From NCBI RefSeq assembly GCF_005405385.1, contig NZ_BJDY01000007.1, positions 62,001 to 126,000 of the forward strand: a DNA stretch of 64,000 bases. The letters are read 5' to 3'. The position numbers and the translations under genes were made by a program. Below the pieces are notes generated by a model. It did no database searches. It saw nothing but the letters and a program-made list of their open reading frames with translations, and had not been told where the DNA came from. Shown piece by piece: positions 42,277 through 49,917 of this stretch. Every line of letters begins with the position of its first letter. Position 1 is the first letter of the stretch. Origin of the DNA: Lactiplantibacillus mudanjiangensis. GTDB lineage: Bacteria; Bacillota; Bacilli; Lactobacillales; Lactobacillaceae.

Positions 42277-43502
42277 CCTTGGAAGAACTCCTTTACTGCC
42301 GCTAATGTTGTCAGCAACCGATCGATTTCGGCCGACGTATTGTAAAACATCAGGCTCGCTCGCACGGTTGACTCAACGTTTAGCACTTGCATTAATGGTT
42401 GGGCACAGTGATGACCGGCCCGGACTTCAATACCGTCCATATCTAATCCGGTCGCGACATCATGGGGGTGAACACCGGCCACATTAAATGCCACCACCGG
42501 GCCATGAAAATTAGCATCAAGCGGACCATAAACAGTCACACCATCCATCGCTGCTAAGCCAGTTAAAAGTTGCATTGTCAGTGTCTTTTCTTGAGTCTGA
42601 ATCGCGGACCAACCGACTTGTTGCAAGTAAGTGATCGCTGCTCCTAAACCAATGACACCACTAATATTAGGTGTACCGGCTTCAAAACGTTGCGGGATGG
42701 CCGCAAACGTAGTCGTTTGCCAATCAACGTTATCAATCATTTCACCACCGAATTGCGCAGGCGTCAGTTGTTCTAATAAAGCTAACTTGCCATAAAGCAC
42801 ACCGACACCAGTTGGGCCCAGCATTTTGTGACCAGAAAACGCATAAAAGTCTACATCCATTGCCTGCACATCAACGGATTGATGGGCAACCGCTTGGGCA
42901 CCATCGACCATGATCACTGCCCTGTGTTGATGCGCTAAAGCTGCCAGTTGTTTAATCGGATTAGTGACGCCCAAGACGTTAGACGTTTGCGCCACCGCCA
43001 CCAATTTTGTTTTTGCAGTAATTTTTTGATTCGCATCGGCCATATCCAACTGACCATCTGGTAGCAGCTGAATATAACGTAACTTGGCGTGTTTTCGCTG
43101 AGCCAATTGCTGCCATGGCACCAAGTTACTGTGATGTTCCATTGCCGTTAAGACAATCTCATCACCCGCTTCAATAAACTGTTCACCATAAGTTTGGGCG
43201 ACCCAGTTCAAGCTTTCCGTTGTAGATCGCGTGAAAAAGACCGATTCCCGTTGTGGCGCATGAATAAACGTGGCGACTTGATCACGCACGGCTTCGTACT
43301 GATCCGTTGCTTGTGCCGCTAGCGTATAGACACCACGATGAACGTTGGCATTGCTCGTTGTGTAGTAGGCAGTAATGGCATCAATCACGGCTTGTGGTTT
43401 TTGCGACGTCGCCGCACTATCTAGATAAGTTAAGGGCTCACCATTAATCGTTGTCTGCAAGATCGGGAAATCAGCCCGATAATCCTTAATCATTTTGCCC
43501 AT
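42273..43502 (-). CDS. sufS: Cysteine desulfurase SufS
   Basis: 409-residue group II cysteine desulfurase, a PLP enzyme that converts Cys to Ala and a persulfide. The PLP Lys lies in FSGHKMLGPTGVGVLYG and the persulfide Cys in VRAGHHCAQPLM. The N-terminus DYRADFPILQTT is typical. It overlaps sufD by 17 nt and sufU by 4 nt. It supplies sulfur to SufU and on to the SufBCD scaffold. Confidence 0.96.
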   Translation of the reverse strand: MGKMIKDYRADFPILQTTINGEPLTYLDSAATSQKPQAVIDAITAYYTTSNANVHRGVYTLAAQATDQYEAVRDQVATFIHAPQRESVFFTRSTTESLNWVAQTYGEQFIEAGDEIVLTAMEHHSNLVPWQQLAQRKHAKLRYIQLLPDGQLDMADANQKITAKTKLVAVAQTSNVLGVTNPIKQLAALAHQHRAVIMVDGAQAVAHQSVDVQAMDVDFYAFSGHKMLGPTGVGVLYGKLALLEQLTPAQFGGEMIDNVDWQTTTFAAIPQRFEAGTPNISGVIGLGAAITYLQQVGWSAIQTQEKTLTMQLLTGLAAMDGVTVYGPLDANFHGPVVAFNVAGVHPHDVATGLDMDGIEVRAGHHCAQPLMQVLNVESTVRASLMFYNTSAEIDRLLTTLAAVKEFFQG

Positions 43503-44799
43503 CCGTTAAACGCCTCTCAATCACATCGTTCAATTCTTGTCGTAATCGTTGCGACCGTAATTCCGTAATAACCCCCGCTAAGAAGCCACGGATGACCAGA
43601 CGTTCTGCAACTGGTTTGGGAATTCCCCGACTCAGTAGATAATACATTTGTTGTTCATCGACACGGCCAACACTCGCCGCATGGCCAGCCTCCACATCAT
43701 TTTCATCAATCAGTAGAATCGGATTCGCGTCGCCTCGGGCCTTAGTCGACAACATGAGCAAGCGATTTTCTTGATTGGCTTTGGCGCCATGCGCGCCTTT
43801 GATAATATGTCCGATCCCATTAAAGATCAACGTCGCCGCATCTAAAATAATGCCCCGTTGCACGATATTAGCGACCGTTTGCTTCCCATAATTGGTCACG
43901 CGCGTATCCAATGCCTGAGTCTGCTTTTGATTGGCAATCGCAATCGTTTTGACCATTGCTTCTGATCCACGACCCTTTAGTTCAGAATCAAAGTCGGCGA
44001 TGACGTTACCCGCATTCATTTCAGCGAATTCCCAATCTAGCTTCGCGTCAGCGGCTAAATACCCCCGACGATTCAAGTAAGCTGTCGTTTGTGCTGACAT
44101 CGTATCAATCCCAGCAAAATTCACTTGGCTATTAGCTTCGGCCATCACTTCGACTAGCACATGCGCTGTGTTCGCTTGATCACCAACTGAAGCCAACCGT
44201 TGAATCACGTTGACTTGGCTGCCACTATCCGCAATCAACAAGTTATGACTGAAATAATTCTGTGTCGTCCGATTATCGACAATTTGTAGTAACTCAATTG
44301 GCGCTTCTAATTGGACGTTTTTAGGCACATATAAAAAGAACCCGTTCGTCATCATCGCCGTATTCAATGACGTTAATTTGTCATCACCAACATGCAGCGC
44401 TTTTTGCATCAGATACTTTTGAACTAAATCACCATGATGTGTAATCGCTGACCGTAAATCAGACAAGATCACCCCTTGGCGCAAGGCTGCCATTGGCAAG
44501 GTCAATTGAATCGTACTATCACCAACTGCGTAAAATTGTTGCGTTGCCGCCTGTTTAGCTAGTTCTCCCGTGACTGGTTCACTTTCAAGCACGCTTGGCA
44601 CTGAAAAATCAAACAACGGCCAATCTCGATAATTGATCTTTTCAAATTTTGGTAACGGTAAATTAAAATAAGCTTGTAACGCTTGTTGCCGTAGCTGTTG
44701 TAGCCAGTCTGGTTCATGTTGTGTCTGGCTATATTGTTGAACGCCCGTTAGTAACATTTGGTTATCCACTTTAGTCACCCCACTAGTCCACATCGTCAT
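43486..44799 (-). CDS. sufD: Fe-S assembly protein SufD
   Basis: About 437 residues. A SufB paralogue without the cluster Cys region. TNGFFLYVPKNVQLEAPIEL marks the core, and VGRVDEQQMYYLLSRGIPK the C-terminal SufC-binding segment. It forms the SufBC2D scaffold and aids iron entry. The start is uncertain: ATG 44799 lies inside sufC without a clear Shine-Dalgarno, while GTG codons just after the sufC stop are alternatives. Confidence 0.93.
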   Translation of the reverse strand: MTMWTSGVTKVDNQMLLTGVQQYSQTQHEPDWLQQLRQQALQAYFNLPLPKFEKINYRDWPLFDFSVPSVLESEPVTGELAKQAATQQFYAVGDSTIQLTLPMAALRQGVILSDLRSAITHHGDLVQKYLMQKALHVGDDKLTSLNTAMMTNGFFLYVPKNVQLEAPIELLQIVDNRTTQNYFSHNLLIADSGSQVNVIQRLASVGDQANTAHVLVEVMAEANSQVNFAGIDTMSAQTTAYLNRRGYLAADAKLDWEFAEMNAGNVIADFDSELKGRGSEAMVKTIAIANQKQTQALDTRVTNYGKQTVANIVQRGIILDAATLIFNGIGHIIKGAHGAKANQENRLLMLSTKARGDANPILLIDENDVEAGHAASVGRVDEQQMYYLLSRGIPKPVAERLVIRGFLAGVITELRSQRLRQELNDVIERRLTDGQND

Positions 44800-45577
44800 C
44801 GGTCAACGGCACATCTAAGCCAAGTTCATCACGCAAGCCGGCATAACCTTCCGCTTCCAACGTATGGGCTAACTGAGCATCACCCGTTTTGACAATTCGG
44901 CCATCCATCATCACATGGACAAAGTCCGGGACAATATAGTTCAATAAACGCTGATAATGCGTGATCATTAATGTCCCAAAATCAGGGCTCTTCATCGCAT
45001 TTACCCCTTTAGCAACAACTTGAAGGGCATCAATATCTAACCCAGAATCGATTTCATCTAAAATGGCAAATTTTGGTTGAATCATTAATAATTGCAAGAT
45101 TTCATTGCGCTTCTTTTCACCGCCGGAAAAGCCTTCATTCAAGTAACGTTCGGCCATTGAATCTGACATATTCAAGACGGCCAATTTTTCATCCAATCGA
45201 TCCAAAAAATCGGTTACCGGAATCTGGTCATCAGTTGCTCGGCGCGCATTAATCGCGGCACGTAAGAATTCAATGTTCGTGACCCCTTTGATTTCAGCGG
45301 GGTATTGCATCGCTAAAAATAGCCCGGCACGAGCCCGTTCGTCAACTGTCTTTTTAACCAAATTTTCACCATCGAGTAAGATTTGTCCACTGATGATGTG
45401 GTACGCTGGGTTCCCCATAATCGTTTCAGATAAAGTAGATTTACCAGTCCCATTAGGCCCCATGATGGCATGGGTTTCCCCGGTCTTTAAGGTTAAATTG
45501 ACCCCTTTTAAAATCAAACGTTCTTGTTCATTTTCAGTAACGGTTACCTTTAAATCTTTAATCTCTAAAGTCGACAT
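44783..45577 (-). CDS. sufC: Fe-S assembly ATPase SufC
   Basis: 264-residue ABC-type ATPase that powers the SufBC2D scaffold. Walker A GPNGTGKST, signature GFSGGEKKRNEILQLL, Walker B FAILDEIDSGLD and the His in ITHYQR are present. ATG 45577 with GAGG upstream replaces a longer in-frame start. First gene of the leftward operon sufC-sufD-sufS-sufU-sufB-sufT. Confidence 0.96.
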   Translation of the reverse strand: MSTLEIKDLKVTVTENEQERLILKGVNLTLKTGETHAIMGPNGTGKSTLSETIMGNPAYHIISGQILLDGENLVKKTVDERARAGLFLAMQYPAEIKGVTNIEFLRAAINARRATDDQIPVTDFLDRLDEKLAVLNMSDSMAERYLNEGFSGGEKKRNEILQLLMIQPKFAILDEIDSGLDIDALQVVAKGVNAMKSPDFGTLMITHYQRLLNYIVPDFVHVMMDGRIVKTGDAQLAHTLEAEGYAGLRDELGLDVPLTDDDVD

Positions 45578-45723
45578 CGTTGATTCCTCATTTCTCACTG
45601 GCTGCATGAATTGTTGTTTCTAGTATACGTTATGAAACGCGTTTCAGGGCAATCAGTTGTGAGCAACTAGCAGTCAAAATATCCCACCATTTGCCTGTTT
45701 ACACTGGATCGCCAGTTAACGCC

Positions 45724-45765
45724 AAAAAGGTGATGGTTGCGTCTTACTTTCAACCATCACCACTT
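45724..45765 (-). terminator. Terminator of the GRE2-activase operon
   Basis: The stem AAGTGGTGATGGTTG / CAACCATCACCTTTTT (minus strand) lies directly after the activase 2 stop and separates it from suf. Confidence 0.8.
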
Positions 45766-45767
45766 GA

Positions 45768-46559
45768 TTATTCAAGACCACTAACAATGGCCGTAATTTT
45801 TTGATCGGTAAAAAACTGATGAATATTGTCAACTTCCGTTGGTGTTAATAACGGTGTGTATTTCATCGTATAGTTACGTTTTAGATACTCATATTTCTGA
45901 CTACCATACTGATGGAACGGTAAAATATGAATCTCATGAATGCCAACCTCATGCACGTAATCCGCAATCTGTTGAAGATTTTCCGGTTTTGTCGTATAGC
46001 CTGGAATTAATGGGACCCGCGGCGTCACTTGCGCTGTTGGGGTCGCGAGAGCCGCTTCAAAACTAGCTTTGACCTGCCCAACATCATCGCCAATCACGCG
46101 CTTAGCAAGGATCGGATTCATAATTTTCAAATCAAACATCACATAATCGGTGTACGGTAAAACTTTTTTGATGGCTTTAAGGGGCATGGCCCCCGTCGTT
46201 TCAATCGCTGTATTGATCCCCAAGGCTTTCACTTCACGCAACAAAGTCGCCGCAAAATCATATTGTACAAGACACTCACCACCAGACAAGGTGACGCCAC
46301 CACCAGAGGTACGATAAAAAACCTCATCCTTTTCGATCTCGTCTAGAATTTCATCAACAGTAGCCCAATAACTAATGGTTTCCGTCTTGCCATTTTTCGT
46401 CCACGTCATTGGGCGGACGGCCCCTTGCGACTCTGGATTACTACACCAAGGGCAGCGCAACGGACAGCCTTGAAAAAAGACAATAGTGCGAATTCCCGGC
46501 CCATCGTGAATGGAATAGCGTTGAATATTAAAAATTAAGCCTTTATCAGCTGGCATCAT
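45768..46559 (-). CDS. Glycyl radical enzyme activase 2 (radical SAM)
   Basis: 263 residues, a paralogue of activase 1. FNIQRYSIHDGPGIRTIVFF then CPLRCPWC (Cx3Cx2C cluster) and LSGGECLVQ for SAM binding. As in activase 1, the usual ferredoxin-like two-cluster insertion of dehydratase activases is absent; the region after the first motif has only an MTWTKNGKTETI linker. It lies 9 nt after the GRE2 stop with AGGAGG upstream, so it is co-transcribed with its presumed substrate protein. Confidence 0.92.
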   Translation of the reverse strand: MMPADKGLIFNIQRYSIHDGPGIRTIVFFQGCPLRCPWCSNPESQGAVRPMTWTKNGKTETISYWATVDEILDEIEKDEVFYRTSGGGVTLSGGECLVQYDFAATLLREVKALGINTAIETTGAMPLKAIKKVLPYTDYVMFDLKIMNPILAKRVIGDDVGQVKASFEAALATPTAQVTPRVPLIPGYTTKPENLQQIADYVHEVGIHEIHILPFHQYGSQKYEYLKRNYTMKYTPLLTPTEVDNIHQFFTDQKITAIVSGLE

Positions 46560-46568
46560 CCAATCCTC

Positions 46569-48914
46569 CTATAACACATGTTCCGCACGACGAATAATAT
46601 CATCTTGAATTCGCTTGTTTAAATCAACAAAGAAGGCACTGTACCCAGCAACTCGAACGACTAATCCGGCATAGTTTTCCGGATGTTGTTGGGCATCGAT
46701 CAATGTTTCACGCGATTGCACATTAAATTGAACATGCCGAATTTTGAGTTGCGTAAACGCCATTAAGAAATCGGCAAATTTTCGAATCCCATTATCACCC
46801 TTTAATGTATTTGGTGAGAATTTGACATTCAATAAACTCCCATTAACGGCCAGCGTGTTATCAATCTTGCTGACGGATTTTAATACCGCGGTTGGACCTA
46901 AGTGATCACGACCGACCATTGGTGACAAGCCACCATCAGCCAACTGGTCATGAGCATGGCGGCCATCCGGTGTCGCCCCGACATCTTCACCCAATGGAAT
47001 ATGAGCTGAAACGGTGTAAGCACCGGCGTTAAATTCACCGCCACGAATGTTTTTATATTTACCAAGTTCTAAAGCATAGTGCCGGAAAATCTTCGCACAT
47101 TCCATATCAAGTTCAGCGTTATCGTTGCCATACTTGTCAAAATCATGAATCAAATGTTGCCGTAACTTTTCACCGTTATCCCCAGCAAAATCAGCATTCA
47201 GCTGATCAACTAAGGCTTTAAAGCTCATTTCATGATTTTCAAAGACCAGTTTTTTTACGGCGTATAATGAATCGGCTAAGTTCGGTTCACCAATGCCTTG
47301 GACCCCTGAAAAATTATAACGCGCCCCACCTGCCGTTACATCTTGTCCGTTATCAATACAATCCGCCACTAATGACGAGAGAAATGGAATGGGCGCAAAC
47401 TCGCGGTGTCCTAAGTCTACAATGTCAGAGCCCGCTGTCACAATCTTGACGTAATCATCGATTTTATCCAAAATATGTTGTCGTAATTGGTCATAGGTTA
47501 CTGCCGGCTCATCACGTAAATCCTGCATCGCTAATTCCATAATCCGCATTAAATTGAATAACGCGATATCATGCAAGCCATAGGTTTTCCCGGGAATCGT
47601 CGTTTCGACACAGCCGACAACTGCATAGTCACGCGCATCATCGAGTGAAACACCTTTGCTTAAAAAGCCTGGCACACAGACTTCATCGTTAAACAACATC
47701 GGAATTCCAGTCCCTAGACGGATGGTTTCGCACGTTTTATTCAAGAAACGTCGTGGAATTTGTTCATTGATACGGACTGACAAATTCGGTTGTGGCAGTT
47801 GAATTTCTTGATAAAGGTCTAACATTTTATTTGATAACTCATTAACTGCATATTGCCCATACTTATCCAGGCCGCCTAACGCGACCGTATACCCAGTTGG
47901 AAAGCCAGCAAAGCACTTGGCACTTTCAGCACTCCGCAACAAGACCACATCATCCGTTTTAAGATAGAAATCACCTAAGACTTCCCACGTAAAGTCAGCT
48001 GGTACCCCTGCTTGCTGTGAGGCTTGATAAAACGGATATAAATATTGATCCATCCGTCCTAATGATAAGGAAGACGCATTCGATTCATATTGGCCCACAA
48101 TACTGGTCATCCACAAAAGTTGTAGGGCTTCGTAAAATGACTGTGGTTTAGCCGTGGTCAACCGATGATTCATCGCGGCCATTTCGGTTAATTCGATCCG
48201 GCGATAAGTTGGTAAACTCTCATCAGCAGCCATCGTTTGCGCTAAGGTCGCATAACGATCAAAATGGCGTTGCATCGCTTTGAAAACAATTAAGGCCGCC
48301 GTATAAAAATCATTATCTGGATGAGCGGCTTGTTTAGCCGTTAACGTGGTAACATAAGTTCCAACGCCCCGTTGCAAGATCGCCGGGAAGTCCATAATGA
48401 TATGGCCTTGCCCCTTATCGGTTTGATTCAACTTAATCACCAAATCATCTTCAGCCGCTTTGACTTCCGGCGTAATTTTGGCATTAATAAAATCTTTCAT
48501 CGATTGACCAGACCAATATGGCAATAAATTTTCACGATAGTACTGGCGATCGGCAGTAGTAAATTCGAATTGATCTTGTGGACGCGTACCAATCGTATCG
48601 ATTTCTTGCATAATCCAATAGGGGTCCATTTCAGGTGATAAGATGCCACTACGCGGGCGCACGGTTCGATTACCACAAAGTAATTCTTCCGGTCGAATAC
48701 TAATCTCAACATGATCCATAATATAAGCCGTAGCTTTTGCCCGACGAATAATCGTTGGTTGACCAACAGTTTGCTGATAACTAGCCGTATATAACTTGGC
48801 ACGTTCCAACGAAATTTGTCGTTTTTGTTTAAATAGATTTTGTTTCATGACTTCTAATTTAGAAGTCGGCCGTGCCGTTTCAAAGGCTGGTCGCGTACTC
48901 ATTGTGGTTGTCAT
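46569..48914 (-). CDS. Glycyl radical enzyme 2, dehydratase/lyase type
   Basis: 781-residue GRE. The radical Gly757 is in RVAGYSAFF, thiyl Cys435 and Glu437 in GCVETTIPGKT, and Asp449 in LHDIALF. Cys-to-Asp spacing of 14 is the same as in glycerol dehydratase (433 to 447). The His164-like residue is kept (GQGHIIMDF), but the His281-like position is Ser in SNASSLSLGR. So it has the dehydratase skeleton without the full diol pocket, and it is not pyruvate formate-lyase. Substrate unknown; DeoR control hints at a sugar or polyol derivative. GAGAGGGG precedes ATG 48914. First gene of an operon with activase 2. Confidence 0.9.
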   Translation of the reverse strand: MTTTMSTRPAFETARPTSKLEVMKQNLFKQKRQISLERAKLYTASYQQTVGQPTIIRRAKATAYIMDHVEISIRPEELLCGNRTVRPRSGILSPEMDPYWIMQEIDTIGTRPQDQFEFTTADRQYYRENLLPYWSGQSMKDFINAKITPEVKAAEDDLVIKLNQTDKGQGHIIMDFPAILQRGVGTYVTTLTAKQAAHPDNDFYTAALIVFKAMQRHFDRYATLAQTMAADESLPTYRRIELTEMAAMNHRLTTAKPQSFYEALQLLWMTSIVGQYESNASSLSLGRMDQYLYPFYQASQQAGVPADFTWEVLGDFYLKTDDVVLLRSAESAKCFAGFPTGYTVALGGLDKYGQYAVNELSNKMLDLYQEIQLPQPNLSVRINEQIPRRFLNKTCETIRLGTGIPMLFNDEVCVPGFLSKGVSLDDARDYAVVGCVETTIPGKTYGLHDIALFNLMRIMELAMQDLRDEPAVTYDQLRQHILDKIDDYVKIVTAGSDIVDLGHREFAPIPFLSSLVADCIDNGQDVTAGGARYNFSGVQGIGEPNLADSLYAVKKLVFENHEMSFKALVDQLNADFAGDNGEKLRQHLIHDFDKYGNDNAELDMECAKIFRHYALELGKYKNIRGGEFNAGAYTVSAHIPLGEDVGATPDGRHAHDQLADGGLSPMVGRDHLGPTAVLKSVSKIDNTLAVNGSLLNVKFSPNTLKGDNGIRKFADFLMAFTQLKIRHVQFNVQSRETLIDAQQHPENYAGLVVRVAGYSAFFVDLNKRIQDDIIRRAEHVL

Positions 48915-49098
48915 TAATAAAAACCCCTCTCGTTGATCTCAAACTCATTATAAGAGTGGCCAGCTTAAAATCAACGAAAAACTTGGATTTCCAAGTTTTT
49001 AATCATGAATTGCACAAATGTGCCAAGCTTTAAATTGAATAGCTTGGAATTAGCGCTATACTGAACTTAATGACATTCAGTACGATAAGGAGAACAAT
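48915..49098. promoter_or_regulatory. Divergent promoter region of GRE2 and its DeoR regulator
   Basis: GRE2 promoter (minus strand): TTGATT, 16 nt, TATAAT. Regulator promoter: TTGAAT, 16 nt, TATACT. Two dyads lie between them: a perfect AAAACTTGGA-AA-TCCAAGTTTT (about 48979-49002) and AAGCTT...AAGCTTGG-type arms (about 49027-49050). The shared half-site CCAAG(C/T)T suggests DeoR operators that control both directions. Confidence 0.65.
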
Positions 49099-49863
49099 AT
49101 GAAGGCGATTGAAATTCAAGCTCGTCGCAAAACCATTTTAGCCTTGCTAAAAACTAACCAGACATTAACGGTTCAACAACTTGTTCGACAGTGTCACGTT
49201 TCAGACGAAACCATTCGTAAAGATTTGCGGGTGCTTAGTCAACAAGGACTCGTCACTAAGGAATTTGGTAAAGCAGCGTTAGTCACTGCCAGCCCATTGC
49301 TACCAGTCGGACAACGGACTGATCAATTTGCTGTTGAAAAACAACACCTGGCGCAACGGGCGCTGCAGCTATTGCCGCTAACCCCTGCAACCATTGCTTT
49401 AGATCAAGGCAGTACGGTTGCGGCAGTAGCCACGGTCCTAAATCAGATGACGAATAAAACGATTATCACTAGTTCACTACTATCATTGCTTGCTTTACAA
49501 AAGACTCACAACACACTTTATAGTACTGGTGGTAAATACAGTCCTAGCGATATGTCCTTTCAAGGAAACGGCCCTCGCGACTTATATCAACAAATCCACG
49601 TTGATTTTTGTTTGCTTGGGTCTAGTGGCATTCAAGGTCGCCAAGGCCTGTGCTCATCAAGTTTTGCCGATGCTGAAATGAAGCGCGAAATGATTGCCAA
49701 TAGTGCCGTTAAAATTGCATTAGTAGATGCTTCCAAGTTTACGCAAACTTCACTTGTCCAAGTTGTGCCATGGTCGGCTATTGATTATCTGATTACTAAT
49801 ATGAATCCGCAAACTCCAGAATTACTAACGATTGCTGAACAAACTAAAGTGATCACAGTGTAA
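49099..49863 (+). CDS. DeoR family transcriptional regulator of GRE system 2
   Basis: 254 residues. HTH at about residues 8-55 (LTVQQLVRQCHVSDETIRKD) and a C-terminal sensor with ALDQGSTVAAVATVL and CLLGSSGIQGRQGL, the sugar-phosphate binding fold of DeoR proteins. AAGGAG precedes ATG 49099. Divergent from GRE2 across a region with two dyads, so it probably regulates GRE2-activase and itself. Confidence 0.92.
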   Translation: MKAIEIQARRKTILALLKTNQTLTVQQLVRQCHVSDETIRKDLRVLSQQGLVTKEFGKAALVTASPLLPVGQRTDQFAVEKQHLAQRALQLLPLTPATIALDQGSTVAAVATVLNQMTNKTIITSSLLSLLALQKTHNTLYSTGGKYSPSDMSFQGNGPRDLYQQIHVDFCLLGSSGIQGRQGLCSSSFADAEMKREMIANSAVKIALVDASKFTQTSLVQVVPWSAIDYLITNMNPQTPELLTIAEQTKVITV

Positions 49864-49864
49864 C

Positions 49865-49908
49865 TAAAAACAGGTGACCCCATCATTTGATGAGGATCAC
49901 CTGTTTTA
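49865..49908. terminator. Bidirectional terminator after the DeoR gene
   Basis: AAAACAGGTGA / TCACCTGTTTT with an inner stem, between convergent genes. Confidence 0.8.
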
Positions 49909-49917
49909 CTCTCTCAT

